In this document: positions 36,188 through 46,300 of the stretch, in pieces
Numbering within the stretch: the first letter of the stretch is position 1
Layout of the letters: each line of letters starts with the position of its first letter
Source: Anaerolineae bacterium
Lineage (GTDB): Bacteria > Chloroflexota > Anaerolineae > Aggregatilineales > Aggregatilineaceae
Direction of reading: 5' to 3'
DNA: 48,058 bases
Assembly (NCBI GenBank): GCA_016929355.1
Contig: JAFGJA010000322.1
Location: 1-48,058 of the forward strand
Notes under the pieces: model-generated
The model's database searches: none
What the model saw: only the letters and a program-made list of their open reading frames with translations
What the model was told of the DNA's origin: nothing
Translations under genes and position numbers: made by a program

Positions 36188-39100
36188 CTAGTAGACCAGC
36201 CGTTTGCGAATCGCTGTATTATAGTTTTCGAACAGGGTCTGCGCAGTATGCGCCAATAGCAGCATTAGCTCTCGTTCGTGATCCCCTGCGTGTTCGGCAC
36301 GCGCTAAACAGCGTGTATAGAGCTGCTGCATCAATTCCGCACGGCGCGCTTGCCGTAAGGCCCAGGGTTGACCTTCGCGCTGATAGACACTGATCGCCCA
36401 CTGCCAGTATTCACCCGGTGACGGCTTCTGGTTGGGATCGAACCAGGATTCCAGCGTATCATCAATATAGGTATCCACCCGAGCCTGGATCATTAATGCC
36501 GCAACAGACAGTGAGCCTTCCCCATAAGTATTTTCCGTCAACCAACCATCCGCCAGGCAAAAATCATACACCGCATAGTAGTAATCCGGTACGGCAGCGG
36601 GCTGCCCCAACCACACTGTATCGGCTATATAATCCGCAGTGGCAGGTAAGATCAACGCGTAACTGTTCCGATGACCATCGGTGTACTCGATCTTGCGCAA
36701 CCATTCCAGCGCTTCAACCCACGCCAGCCATTCCAGCCGTTCACGGTACGCCAACAAGACCACCGTCGAAGGCGCTAACCATTGATTTTCACCCGCCAAT
36801 AAACCAGCCCGCTTCATGGCTACTTCCAATTCTGCGGCGGCGGCTTCGCGGGGAAACACGTACATCTGCTGGCGATCACGGGCGCGCAGTCCCATATAGG
36901 CTGCTTGCACGCGCTGATAGCCGTGTGTAGCGCGCATGGGAATCACTTCCGTATTGGCAAATGCCAGAATATGCGCCCGGCTGCCGGTACTCGCTCGCTC
37001 AAAATTAGCGAGTTCGGTGGTTTCGATCTGCACCAGCAGATTTTCGATCATCTCATTTTGGCGCGATGATGCGCGCGATTTATCCGGCTCCAACAAAAAA
37101 TGGGTGCGACTCACCTTATCGGGATAGGTTCCCGTCAACAGCGAATCCACCCGGCGCAAAGTATCCCCTATGGCACGGGTATGACGACCCAAACCGGATA
37201 AAACGTAATCCCATAAACTAAGGCCATCCGTCAAGGAAATCACAAAACGTTCTGCCTCACGCCAAAAACGCTGCGCATTCTCCTCATAATCATAGTCATG
37301 AGCAGGGGGAAGCAGGGGAAGATGAAGCAGCGTGAGTTCAAACTGAACCGCCGCTAATGATTCAAATGCGCCATCATCTGGCTTACGCACATGCCATACC
37401 AATTGCTCGGCCAATTCGCTCACATAAGGTTGAATCCGCGAGGCATAAAAAGTCGCCGCCCATTTTTCATCAAAGAGCCAGTAACGCCCATCATGGCGTG
37501 TTACCCGTTCATCAAACTGATCTTTGCGATCCGCCATTTGCTGATAAAGGGCGCGGTCATCCGCGCAAACGATATGCTGCATAGCTTCCAGGCGAGGCAT
37601 AACATCGTGTAATGCGTCAACCCAATCCGTCACCATCTGTGTCAGGATACGCAGTCCAATCTGGCGTTTGAGCATCACCGTGATGTCATTGGCAAGCGCT
37701 ACATAATGCTGCGTTTCGCGCGTTGGCCGCACCGGCGTTACGGGCATCAAGCGGTTGGTGAGTTGGACCAATGTCCCGCTATACAGCCGGAGTTGCGACA
37801 AGCGAGCATGGATGGGTGTCTGTTGCTGGCGCGCCTCTTCCAACGCACGCTGAACCTGTTCCAATTCCTGGGTCAGATGGGACAACGCCGCGAGTGTATG
37901 CGTGATCCCGACCCCTGTTAATAAATGCTGGATCAGCGCGACCAGACTGTTATTGAACCGGACTCGCTGCCCATTTGCCGCGCGGTGCAGTGTCATGTAA
38001 TAGTCGCCATGCGTCACTTCCGGCGAGTCAATATCGTTAACCGCCGCTTCCAACGGCCCAAATAAACTGGTTAACTGCTTTTCAATGTGTTCGCAAAACC
38101 GGCAGGCCGCACCGCTCCCCAAAAATTTCAAGGCATCGTTAGCATTGGGTTTCCAGTACAGTTTAGCCGAGGCCAGATGTGCGATCTCGCGTATTTGGTC
38201 GGCATACATATCATCCAGCCCGCAAATCCATTGCGCAAACTGGATCGGATCAGCTTCATTCAACCGGCGGATGACACTGGCGCTAGTTTCTAGTTTGAGC
38301 AGATGACTCAAGACGCGCGGACTATAAACCAGGTGATCGTGATCGCTACGAATCCCAGTTTGTTCAACGCCCCAGCGCCGTAATTCATCCCGCCAACGCT
38401 GCGCCGGCATAGTGAGATGAAGATGCTGCGCTAATGCTTCATGCGCCAACCGCGCGCTCCACACATTTTGGGCCAGAGTATGCGGAAACACAGCCGCCGC
38501 CGTGCGCTGCGTACCAACTAACAATTCATCTTCGAGACCAACAGTATCTTTGACCGCTTCTAAGTTAATCCAGTTTTCCTGTATGAACCGCGCGCCAAAA
38601 CGCTGATCGATCTGCGCCAACAACGCATCGCTCCACTGGGCGATCAGATGTTGATCGGCATGGGGATCGTCCTGCGCGGGCCGTTCGCCATAGAGCCGGA
38701 TGTAATCAACTGGACAGCGGGCATCAAGGGTAATGGTGGAAGGCAGCACCGCCAACGGGAAAACATGCGAGGTCAGACACGACTGTTCCAATTCACGCAG
38801 AGCGGCAAAGGCGTTCGCCGCAGTACGAAGCTGGTCGTCAGTCTCCGCGTGAACCGGCAGCGCAATATATGTAATTAACCGCATATGCTGCCCCGTGACA
38901 CCGCGCAGCGCGTGGCGCAGCACGGTTGCGAGATCAAGCAGTAACGCCGATCCCACTAGCTCATCCAGCGATGTGAGCAGGTAAATGTTAGCATCCGATA
39001 CACGTCCGTATTGTAAAACACGGGTGGTATGCTGCTGCATAAAGCGCACGAGGGGTTGGTATGCATACGTCAGATGTTTCAAAAACATCAATCGCACTAA

Positions 39101-39412
39101 CTGGCGATTGTTGCGATCCATCAACCAATCCGCAGTTAACCGCTGTCGTGTAAGGCCAGTCGGGTCTAGCCAACCGTGTATCATATCAGGCGCGCTGGCA
39201 CGTTCGGGCTGGGCCAGCCAATCCGAGGCATCTGTATAGAGATCGTAATACGGGATCGTGGGCGCAGGCGGAGTCTCACCAATACCAACAGACAGGAGCG
39301 ATACAGCCTGCATCGCATCCTGCCCGTAAGCATGACCAATCTGTTCGGCAAGATCAGCTAAAGTGAGCGCACCGATTCTGCCAATACCAAGCATAAACGC
39401 AGGCAATACCAT
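36188..39412 (-). CDS. Degenerate tubulin-like protein (module 3)
   Basis: A 1074-residue cytosolic protein that aligns by eye with the tubulin-like family. LGIGRIG (8-14) stands for GLGGSG, RQLVRLMFL (103-111) for RxLGRxALF, and LTSLDELVGSALLLDLATVL (146-165) for the GGTGAG strand-loop-helix. Both glycine loops are lost, so it is probably a pseudo-GTPase. The rest is helical, without membrane segments. The start overlaps the stop of the VWA gene by one base (TGATG), the tightest coupling of a VWA/tubulin-like pair in this window. It lies 16 bases before the kinase gene. Homology is distant and rests on the common order of motifs and the fixed VWA neighbour, so I am moderately sure of the family. 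Confidence 0.7.
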   Translation of the reverse strand: MVLPAFMLGIGRIGALTLADLAEQIGHAYGQDAMQAVSLLSVGIGETPPAPTIPYYDLYTDASDWLAQPERASAPDMIHGWLDPTGLTRQRLTADWLMDRNNRQLVRLMFLKHLTYAYQPLVRFMQQHTTRVLQYGRVSDANIYLLTSLDELVGSALLLDLATVLRHALRGVTGQHMRLITYIALPVHAETDDQLRTAANAFAALRELEQSCLTSHVFPLAVLPSTITLDARCPVDYIRLYGERPAQDDPHADQHLIAQWSDALLAQIDQRFGARFIQENWINLEAVKDTVGLEDELLVGTQRTAAAVFPHTLAQNVWSARLAHEALAQHLHLTMPAQRWRDELRRWGVEQTGIRSDHDHLVYSPRVLSHLLKLETSASVIRRLNEADPIQFAQWICGLDDMYADQIREIAHLASAKLYWKPNANDALKFLGSGAACRFCEHIEKQLTSLFGPLEAAVNDIDSPEVTHGDYYMTLHRAANGQRVRFNNSLVALIQHLLTGVGITHTLAALSHLTQELEQVQRALEEARQQQTPIHARLSQLRLYSGTLVQLTNRLMPVTPVRPTRETQHYVALANDITVMLKRQIGLRILTQMVTDWVDALHDVMPRLEAMQHIVCADDRALYQQMADRKDQFDERVTRHDGRYWLFDEKWAATFYASRIQPYVSELAEQLVWHVRKPDDGAFESLAAVQFELTLLHLPLLPPAHDYDYEENAQRFWREAERFVISLTDGLSLWDYVLSGLGRHTRAIGDTLRRVDSLLTGTYPDKVSRTHFLLEPDKSRASSRQNEMIENLLVQIETTELANFERASTGSRAHILAFANTEVIPMRATHGYQRVQAAYMGLRARDRQQMYVFPREAAAAELEVAMKRAGLLAGENQWLAPSTVVLLAYRERLEWLAWVEALEWLRKIEYTDGHRNSYALILPATADYIADTVWLGQPAAVPDYYYAVYDFCLADGWLTENTYGEGSLSVAALMIQARVDTYIDDTLESWFDPNQKPSPGEYWQWAISVYQREGQPWALRQARRAELMQQLYTRCLARAEHAGDHERELMLLLAHTAQTLFENYNTAIRKRLVY

Positions 39413-42400
39413 CAGAAGCTCGACAAATCTCCAAAGGCACTAGCAGGCAAAGTTTCCGTTTCATCCGTAAATTTCACGGCGTAGAACCTCGCCCCTTGCT
39501 GATCAGTGTAGAAATAACGAGGCTCATTCGGTTTAAGGTCTAGCAGATAATCCTGCGACCCAACGGTTAACTCCGCGTAAGCACCACCCACACGAGATAC
39601 ATCACGTTGGCGACGAGTAGTGACCATAATTCGGTTAAACAGAGCCGCCGTGAGGTCTGGACTGCGGAGCAAATTACGGCGCGGAACCTGCATCGTATTA
39701 CGCTTGGTAGGCAGGGCTATATCCCAAACCGGCTCTAACTCGCCACCGTTTTGCATACTATGACGCGGCAATCGATAAAGGGCCAACGTACCACTCAACG
39801 GCGCAACCCGCCGTCTACGACTAAAGAAGATTATGAGGAAAATTGCTATGACAATACAGGCCAAAAAAGTCAGCGCGCCATAAATTTCAACTAACCGTAC
39901 CAGATTTCTATTCACCCGCAGACTGGCAACCATTAATGGATTACCCGTCTGGCTGGTCAACGAAGACGCATATTCAAACCGGGTTGTATCTAGTTGCGGC
40001 GCATCGGGACTATCAACTAGCAGTTCAAACTGGACAAAATAATTGCCAGCCTCAAGATTCGTCAATTCGGCAACATACACGCCTTCTTTTTCACTGCGCG
40101 TGAGTTCGATTCCCAAATCTTCTGCCAGATTCCCCGTACCATCAGCGCGCACGATGCTAAACTTGAACGGAATCGGCGCAGTTGTATTCTCAGAAGCCGC
40201 CGTGCCCGCTTCGCCCATGAAGTGCGGATGGATCAATTGACCCGCTTCATCCAGAAACGCAATCTCAATACTACGTGCGGCCTGTGGCCATGACACGATG
40301 CTTGCCCCCCCGAATTCAGGGATATTCACATAATCGAACATGGTATAGTCGGGTGAGCTACTGTCGCGTTCCGCATCGCGGGATGTCATTGGCGAAATAT
40401 CAAGCGGCTTTCCGTCTTCATCCAAGAGCGCTAACGACAAACGTGCAGTTACGGTGGAAATCACGTTTGCCAATTCAAACTGCCCCATAGCGACTGGCCC
40501 TACTCCACCAATCGGTTTGAGGTCGCTCGTCATGGTCATGGTCATTGAAAAGCTGCATTCGCCGGTATCAAAGCGCAGTTCCGGGCGGGCAATGAGCAAA
40601 TTTCCTTCTTGCCGCAGTGCCGTAACCCGTTCGGGTTGCGCCGGACAGCCGACACCGTCGTCATAGATGATCTGTGCGGATAAACCAGGGGGTAACTCCG
40701 CAGGTGTTGTTTCTGTCCCAACCCACACCTTCACACTTAAGGTTTCACTGCGCGGTTGGTTAATCTGCGTAATACTGTTAGGTTTGGCACTCGATACCGC
40801 AGGGGTATCGCCCACCTGACGCCAGAACGTCAACGTACCGACCTGTAGAGCAAGCGGGACATTCGGCTTAAGGAAAGTATATTGATCGGTCAGCGTTAAG
40901 GTCTGCCCGGCGGTTGAATCATCATTCTCCGTACCTGAATCCTCACCCGCCAATGGGATAGTAATTTCAGGCCAATCCGGTTGGGGTTGTGCGTCAAACA
41001 CGGCATTATATGCCCCTTCGTACAGCGGCAAAAATGTCTCACTGACGCACCGATTCACATCGCAGGTCATTTCTAGCGGAATAGATTCACCAACAGGCGA
41101 CTGCACACTGGCGGTGAAAATCGGTTCATAATCTAAATCGATCCATGATACACCGTCGGGATCGTGAATCGTATAGACCAACCGCACCGGCTGGTATTGC
41201 AGTTGGGATGTGGGATCGGCGCTTTCCCAACTAAGCTGTGATTCCGCCTGACGGTACATAATGCGCATATTCACCCCGCCCCCACTGGGGTCCTGGACCG
41301 TCCAGGTTCCCGCGCGGGGTCGATTGAAACGCAGATAACGCATCGTGCCCGAATTGGACGCAAAAATGGGTTCGTCAATCGTCTGACTTTCACCATTCGC
41401 GGTGATTGTGGGCAGCGTTGCAGACCGTGACAGCAGCAGCATTTCCAAATATTCTTGATAGGGTGGAACTTCAAAACTGCCCGTTGACGCCACCAGACCC
41501 AATGTTCGCCCAATTTGAGCGTCATCGGCGCTGTCTCCACCAGCAATAGCCAGCGTCAATTGTTCGGCCAATATGTCAAACATCGCCTGCGGCAGTTCGT
41601 TAATCGAATTTAGCTGCATAAACGCACCAGCGCGCCGGGTGGTTTCGTTTTCCCATACGGCGTGTGTAGCTCGCAAGCTGGCCCCGCGATTTTCAGTATC
41701 CCATATCGCCAGGTCAGAGATATGAAGCACAATCGGAACAATATCCGATTGCAGGAGTTGGCTGTGTGCATACTGCAAATGGTTGGTCATAACATTGGGT
41801 GACATACAATCCGAATTGTAGACTTGCAGGTTGTCATTGACACGCTGCTCGCTATAAGTACCGACAGGTTTGCAGGGCAGGCTGTCCGTGATAATGACCA
41901 ACACACGGCGCGCAGTACCATCGGCCTGCGCTGTCGAAAATAAGTTGTTCACCCCGGTGTATAGCGCGATAAAATCAGAGTTACGGACTTCGTTATTTTG
42001 CGGCGGCGTAGGTTGGATTTCTGGCAGGTTTGCCAGAGATACAGTGTTAAGCACTGTCCAATCCATCAACGTTTGTGTGGTTTCGTCAAACCCAACCACT
42101 GCCGTATGCACCTGAAAATAGGCGGCTAACTCTGGGCGGGATTGCAGTTGGCGGGCCAACCACTGAATATTATTCCGCGTTACATCAAACCGTTCGCCCG
42201 TCCGGTCTGTAGCCGGTGTATTGAGCGGCAGCAGGGCATACCCGATATCGACTAACGACACCTGACCCAGACTCTGGCGACTGTCATCGCGCGACATACT
42301 CCCCGATAAATCCAATGCGATCACTACTTCCAGGTTATCGTAAGCGGTGTCCGTCTGTGCCTGAGTAGAGGTAATGAAGGTTAATCCGCCCCATATCCCG

Positions 42401-42444
42401 AATAAGAAAATACCGACCCATACCATTTTAAATAATGGCTTCAT
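39412..42444 (-). CDS. VWA-domain membrane protein (module 3)
   Basis: Start chosen at the ATG of MKPLFKMVW (42442-42444): GGAGG lies eleven bases upstream and a good signal peptide ending at TQAQ follows. The frame extends 12 codons further up to a GTG without such support. The 1010-residue protein carries a VWA domain with DLSGS (45-49) and IITDS later, long beta-sandwich regions with several cysteines, a membrane segment (about 853-875) followed by SRRRR, and a cytosolic domain of 131 residues beginning LSGTLALYR. This last domain matches in position and opening motif those of two other VWA proteins. Its stop and the start of the degenerate tubulin-like gene overlap (TGATG). It probably links an outside binding event to the cytosolic tubulin-like partner. 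Confidence 0.87.
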   Translation of the reverse strand: MKPLFKMVWVGIFLFGIWGGLTFITSTQAQTDTAYDNLEVVIALDLSGSMSRDDSRQSLGQVSLVDIGYALLPLNTPATDRTGERFDVTRNNIQWLARQLQSRPELAAYFQVHTAVVGFDETTQTLMDWTVLNTVSLANLPEIQPTPPQNNEVRNSDFIALYTGVNNLFSTAQADGTARRVLVIITDSLPCKPVGTYSEQRVNDNLQVYNSDCMSPNVMTNHLQYAHSQLLQSDIVPIVLHISDLAIWDTENRGASLRATHAVWENETTRRAGAFMQLNSINELPQAMFDILAEQLTLAIAGGDSADDAQIGRTLGLVASTGSFEVPPYQEYLEMLLLSRSATLPTITANGESQTIDEPIFASNSGTMRYLRFNRPRAGTWTVQDPSGGGVNMRIMYRQAESQLSWESADPTSQLQYQPVRLVYTIHDPDGVSWIDLDYEPIFTASVQSPVGESIPLEMTCDVNRCVSETFLPLYEGAYNAVFDAQPQPDWPEITIPLAGEDSGTENDDSTAGQTLTLTDQYTFLKPNVPLALQVGTLTFWRQVGDTPAVSSAKPNSITQINQPRSETLSVKVWVGTETTPAELPPGLSAQIIYDDGVGCPAQPERVTALRQEGNLLIARPELRFDTGECSFSMTMTMTSDLKPIGGVGPVAMGQFELANVISTVTARLSLALLDEDGKPLDISPMTSRDAERDSSSPDYTMFDYVNIPEFGGASIVSWPQAARSIEIAFLDEAGQLIHPHFMGEAGTAASENTTAPIPFKFSIVRADGTGNLAEDLGIELTRSEKEGVYVAELTNLEAGNYFVQFELLVDSPDAPQLDTTRFEYASSLTSQTGNPLMVASLRVNRNLVRLVEIYGALTFLACIVIAIFLIIFFSRRRRVAPLSGTLALYRLPRHSMQNGGELEPVWDIALPTKRNTMQVPRRNLLRSPDLTAALFNRIMVTTRRQRDVSRVGGAYAELTVGSQDYLLDLKPNEPRYFYTDQQGARFYAVKFTDETETLPASAFGDLSSF

Positions 42445-42488
42445 AAAACTATATGCCTCCGTCCTACCTGCTACGCACACTACTTAGT

Positions 42489-43370
42489 CTACAACGAAGT
42501 TCGATCAATGTCGTCACGATATAATGCGGGGTACCACCCTGGCAAGTCCAGATCGTCCCGATAATACGACACCTGCCGGAACTCTAAGGTGGCGGATTCC
42601 AAATCATCTGATAATGTGACTACCACGTAAGTGGGTGTGTTATCTGGCACACGAGGAAACCCCACACTACCGGGATTGACATAGAGTGGGTGTTCGCTTA
42701 ACCCACTGAACGTATGTTGTCCTGTTTTGTGATTCGGGACAGGTTTGGCGGTTTGATCGCTGGCATCCCAGTGCCATATACCAGATACATGAGTATGTGC
42801 CGTGATAATTATACGCAGGGCCTCAGCCCTGGGCAAACGAACCAGCAAGCTGCGCACCGCATCTCCGATCCGCGCGTCACTGTCGTTAGTTTGTGAATAG
42901 GCCCGCACTACATCCACGCTGCCATCGTCACAGAGCGCATAATGCGCATGGGCGACATAGATTCCCGGACGTGGTGGTTCAGTCGCATACGGGTGAAGTT
43001 GGTTCAAAAAGTTCCTTATCTCGTCCCCGCGCACATATTTATCCAATTCCTCGCGGTTTTTTTCGCCCGTGAAAGTCGCCAGTTTACCATTGCCGCCGAC
43101 CACCGACCCATCTACGTGCCCATGCAATACTTTATCGAGAATCACCATCTCATGGTTGCCGATCAACCATGCCCGCCGGTCACGCGGCGCTTGTTGTTGG
43201 TAGACCGGCCATAACAAATTCAGCGTCTTAACTGCATTAGGCCCACGCCCAATCATATCACCGAGACACCACACTACTTTGATTTTCTGCGCAGCAATGT
43301 CATCCAGCACGGCGCTGGTAGCTGCATTGTTGGCATGAGTATCTGCGATAATAGCAATCCGTTCACTCAT
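42489..43370 (-). CDS. Calcineurin-like metallophosphoesterase
   Basis: A 293-residue soluble protein with the complete metallophosphoesterase motif set: DTH (10-12), GDMIGRGPN (37-45), GNHE (71-74), then HAH and AHTH further on, giving a two-metal phosphatase site. The start at ATG of MSERIAII (43368-43370) has GGGGGAT six bases upstream; a GTG seven codons earlier is less likely. Small single-domain enzymes of this kind act on phosphodiesters, nucleotides or phosphoproteins (YfcE- and PrpE/ApaH-like). Here it shares an operon with a kinase-like protein and could reverse its action, or cleave a nucleotide signal. Neither is shown. It is 23 bases after the 1427-aa gene and 44 before a VWA gene. 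Confidence 0.88.
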   Translation of the reverse strand: MSERIAIIADTHANNAATSAVLDDIAAQKIKVVWCLGDMIGRGPNAVKTLNLLWPVYQQQAPRDRRAWLIGNHEMVILDKVLHGHVDGSVVGGNGKLATFTGEKNREELDKYVRGDEIRNFLNQLHPYATEPPRPGIYVAHAHYALCDDGSVDVVRAYSQTNDSDARIGDAVRSLLVRLPRAEALRIIITAHTHVSGIWHWDASDQTAKPVPNHKTGQHTFSGLSEHPLYVNPGSVGFPRVPDNTPTYVVVTLSDDLESATLEFRQVSYYRDDLDLPGWYPALYRDDIDRTSL

Positions 43371-43393
43371 AACATCCCCCACATTGAGCACAT

Positions 43394-46300
43394 TTACCGA
43401 CTCGCCCGTCTAGCCTCTAATAATACAGGATGATTTTCCAAGTTAGTCACTTGCGGATTTTGCGGGCAAAGCCGACGCAATCCGACCAACATCTGATCGG
43501 CTTCTTGCACAAGTGGCGTCAAACGCTGGCGACGTTTACGGCGATTCATACGCACTGTCAACACTTCATCCATAGCCGTCAACAAACCGTTAAACTCAAC
43601 GCGCCGCCGATCCCAATCCGCCTCAACCGTGTTAATCCGCGCTAACTCATGATGAACCTCTTCAACATATTGGTTGTAACGCTGGTAACGGTGACGCTCC
43701 ATCCATTCCAGAATGTTCCGTCCACGCCTGGACCCGGCGCGTTTCTGTGCTAGCGCATAATCGGCCAGCGCGTTATCTTCCGCAACCGGCGGGGTACTCA
43801 CGGCTTCCAACGCTTTTTGCAGCCCGATTTTATCAGCGTAAGTGGGATCATCGAACCCATACAGCGCCCCTTCTACCAATTGCTGCGCCAGGACAAAATT
43901 CCCCTTCTCCTGCTCAATCACCGCTCGCTGTTTAATCTGCGGCCATACAATCACAGCAGGATCGGGTTGCGCCGTTTGGTTGAGAAGTTCTTCCGGTTGG
44001 ACTATATTAGGCGCACCAAATTGCTGCGACCAATCAACTATAATTTCAAACTGCCGGAGTCTCATACTAATCAACTGCAAGATCGCATCCCACCCCATCA
44101 CATCGCTGTCGGTCCAAACGTCACGCACACGCACTTCGCGGTATAACATCATCTCCTTGAACATATTTTTGTAAATACGTGTTTCCTCGACAGTTTTTGC
44201 TTTTTGCGCGGCCTCAACGAAGCGCTCAGCGCGCATATCATCCTGAACACCCGTCAACAGATTGACAAGATCACGTAGTTCAGAAAAACGTTTATCGAAG
44301 CGGGATTTCAGATCATCCTCAACCCAGGGATGCTGATCAAGATCGTCCTCAATCGCACGCACTTCAGCCAGGAAATTCTCCCACGCCTGTCGATATTCGC
44401 GTTCGAAATCATGCCAATTGTTATTGCCATCATCACGCGGTTCATAGTTGCGCACAAAGTTCTCAAACGATTCACCCGCATTCAGGAAATGCTGAAGTTT
44501 TCCGCGCAGTTCATCTAATGCCGGAATCTGTTCCGCACAGGTTCTAATCAGGAGCGTCCCATGCTCACGCAACGCATCAAGACCGTGGAACAATTCAACC
44601 AAATCGCGGATGAGGCGCACATAGTTCAGGTAATTCACAACTGCAACGCGCTTATTCTCCAATGCTTTTCGCGCCTGCCCAACAGAAATGCCTTCAGGGG
44701 AAAACGCCCTGGCGTATAGGCGATCTACATCCTCCACAATCACCCCAGAAAGCTGTGTGAGCTGACGCAACATCCAGACACCTGCCGGATCATCTTCATC
44801 TAACACTAGCAATTTCGCATAGAGCGGCAGTGTATCCGGTGTCAACCCGACATAATTATCCGGGTCGTTCCCGCCGAGGCGTTGCAGTGCTTCGCGCAAA
44901 TCCGCCTGAACTTGATGCACCCGTTCGTCAAACCAACGCTGCAAGGCGGGAAGTGTTTCGCGGCATGGGGCGAATGCCTCATCCCAACGATCATACGCCT
45001 GTTGAAACAGCGCAAGTTCGACAGCAACTTGCAACCGCTCTTCTACTTCGCGCATAGAATCGCCAATGGCGGGTCCCGCCAGCGCAACCTGAATATACTC
45101 CTTCGCATGGTCGATGACGTGGCGCTGGTTTGGCGCAAGTTTATCTTTTTCTGCGGTACGAATCTGGTTTTCCAACGCACGGGCAATGTCACTCACATCA
45201 TGGAGCAGTTCACGGCGCGTTTTCAGATCGGGCGTATACTGCGCATGAGTCAACATGACTCGGATGCGCCACACCAAATATTGAGTGTGATCGATGGGAT
45301 CCGCCGTATCGGTGGCATCTTCCGCTAACTCGCGCGCGATCTCGATCAATTCGCTGATCCACTCGCTCACGGCGTCGGCATTCAAACCGCGCTCTCCCGG
45401 CTCTAGCAAACGGTCAATCTGCATTTCTTTTTGCTGTTTTTTGACTGCCGCAATTTGTTTGCGGATGTAAGCCACATCTTCCCAACTGGGGTGCGACTCG
45501 AGCAACGTTTGCCATTGTTCAATCGCCGCATCAAGGTGTTTGGCATTCGCATGATCACGCGCCAACTGTGCCCCTTCATAAAGCCGGTAGCGTCGCCGCA
45601 CACGCTGCGCTTGATCGGGATCGAGATCACCGAGATCGGTCAATGCTTCCTGAAATTCAGCCCGATCAAACTCGGTATCGATTTTAAGATTATTGAATCG
45701 CCCCAAAATCTGTTGGACCCACTGCACACGTGCATCTTCCAAAAACCGATCACGGGTGCGGCGTTCGGTCAGATTGACAAAATTCTTGATACTTTGCAGT
45801 TGGCGATACGCCTCGCCGGGACGACCTTCAGCCAATAATTGTTGCCCGCGCGTCAATGTATCCCGATCCCGATCCAATTCACGGGACCGGTGACGGATGT
45901 CTTCCAACCGGTCAATGAGTTTATTGCGCAAATCGTTTTGCAGACCATCCCCGGTGATAGTGTGCTCAAGCTGCGCGATCACCTCATCATAACCTTCACT
46001 AGCTAATAACCGATCCAGATCCAAAAATAACAAATGTGCATCGAGATTCAACGCCAGATCATCAAACTCCTGAGTAAACGCTGTATCTCGTTCGGAAGCT
46101 GTGCGCGCGGCATCGAGAGCACGCTGCACTCTATCGCGGCGCGGATTCCCCAAATATTCACGCAACCGCTCCAATTCTGCTTCTGCGTTCAAGCGCAGCG
46201 TAACTTCGCCTTTCAAACGCTCATAGAGGGGATGCACTTCATAGTATTGGCGTAGATGGAAATCATTTTCCAGAGCGCGCATGATTCTTGCTGCGGCATC

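Noticed and set aside
3143..42480. Tellurium-resistance (Ter) or MoxR-type VWA system
   Set aside because: No TerD-like, MoxR AAA+ ATPase or PP2C gene is present; the partners are tubulin-like proteins.
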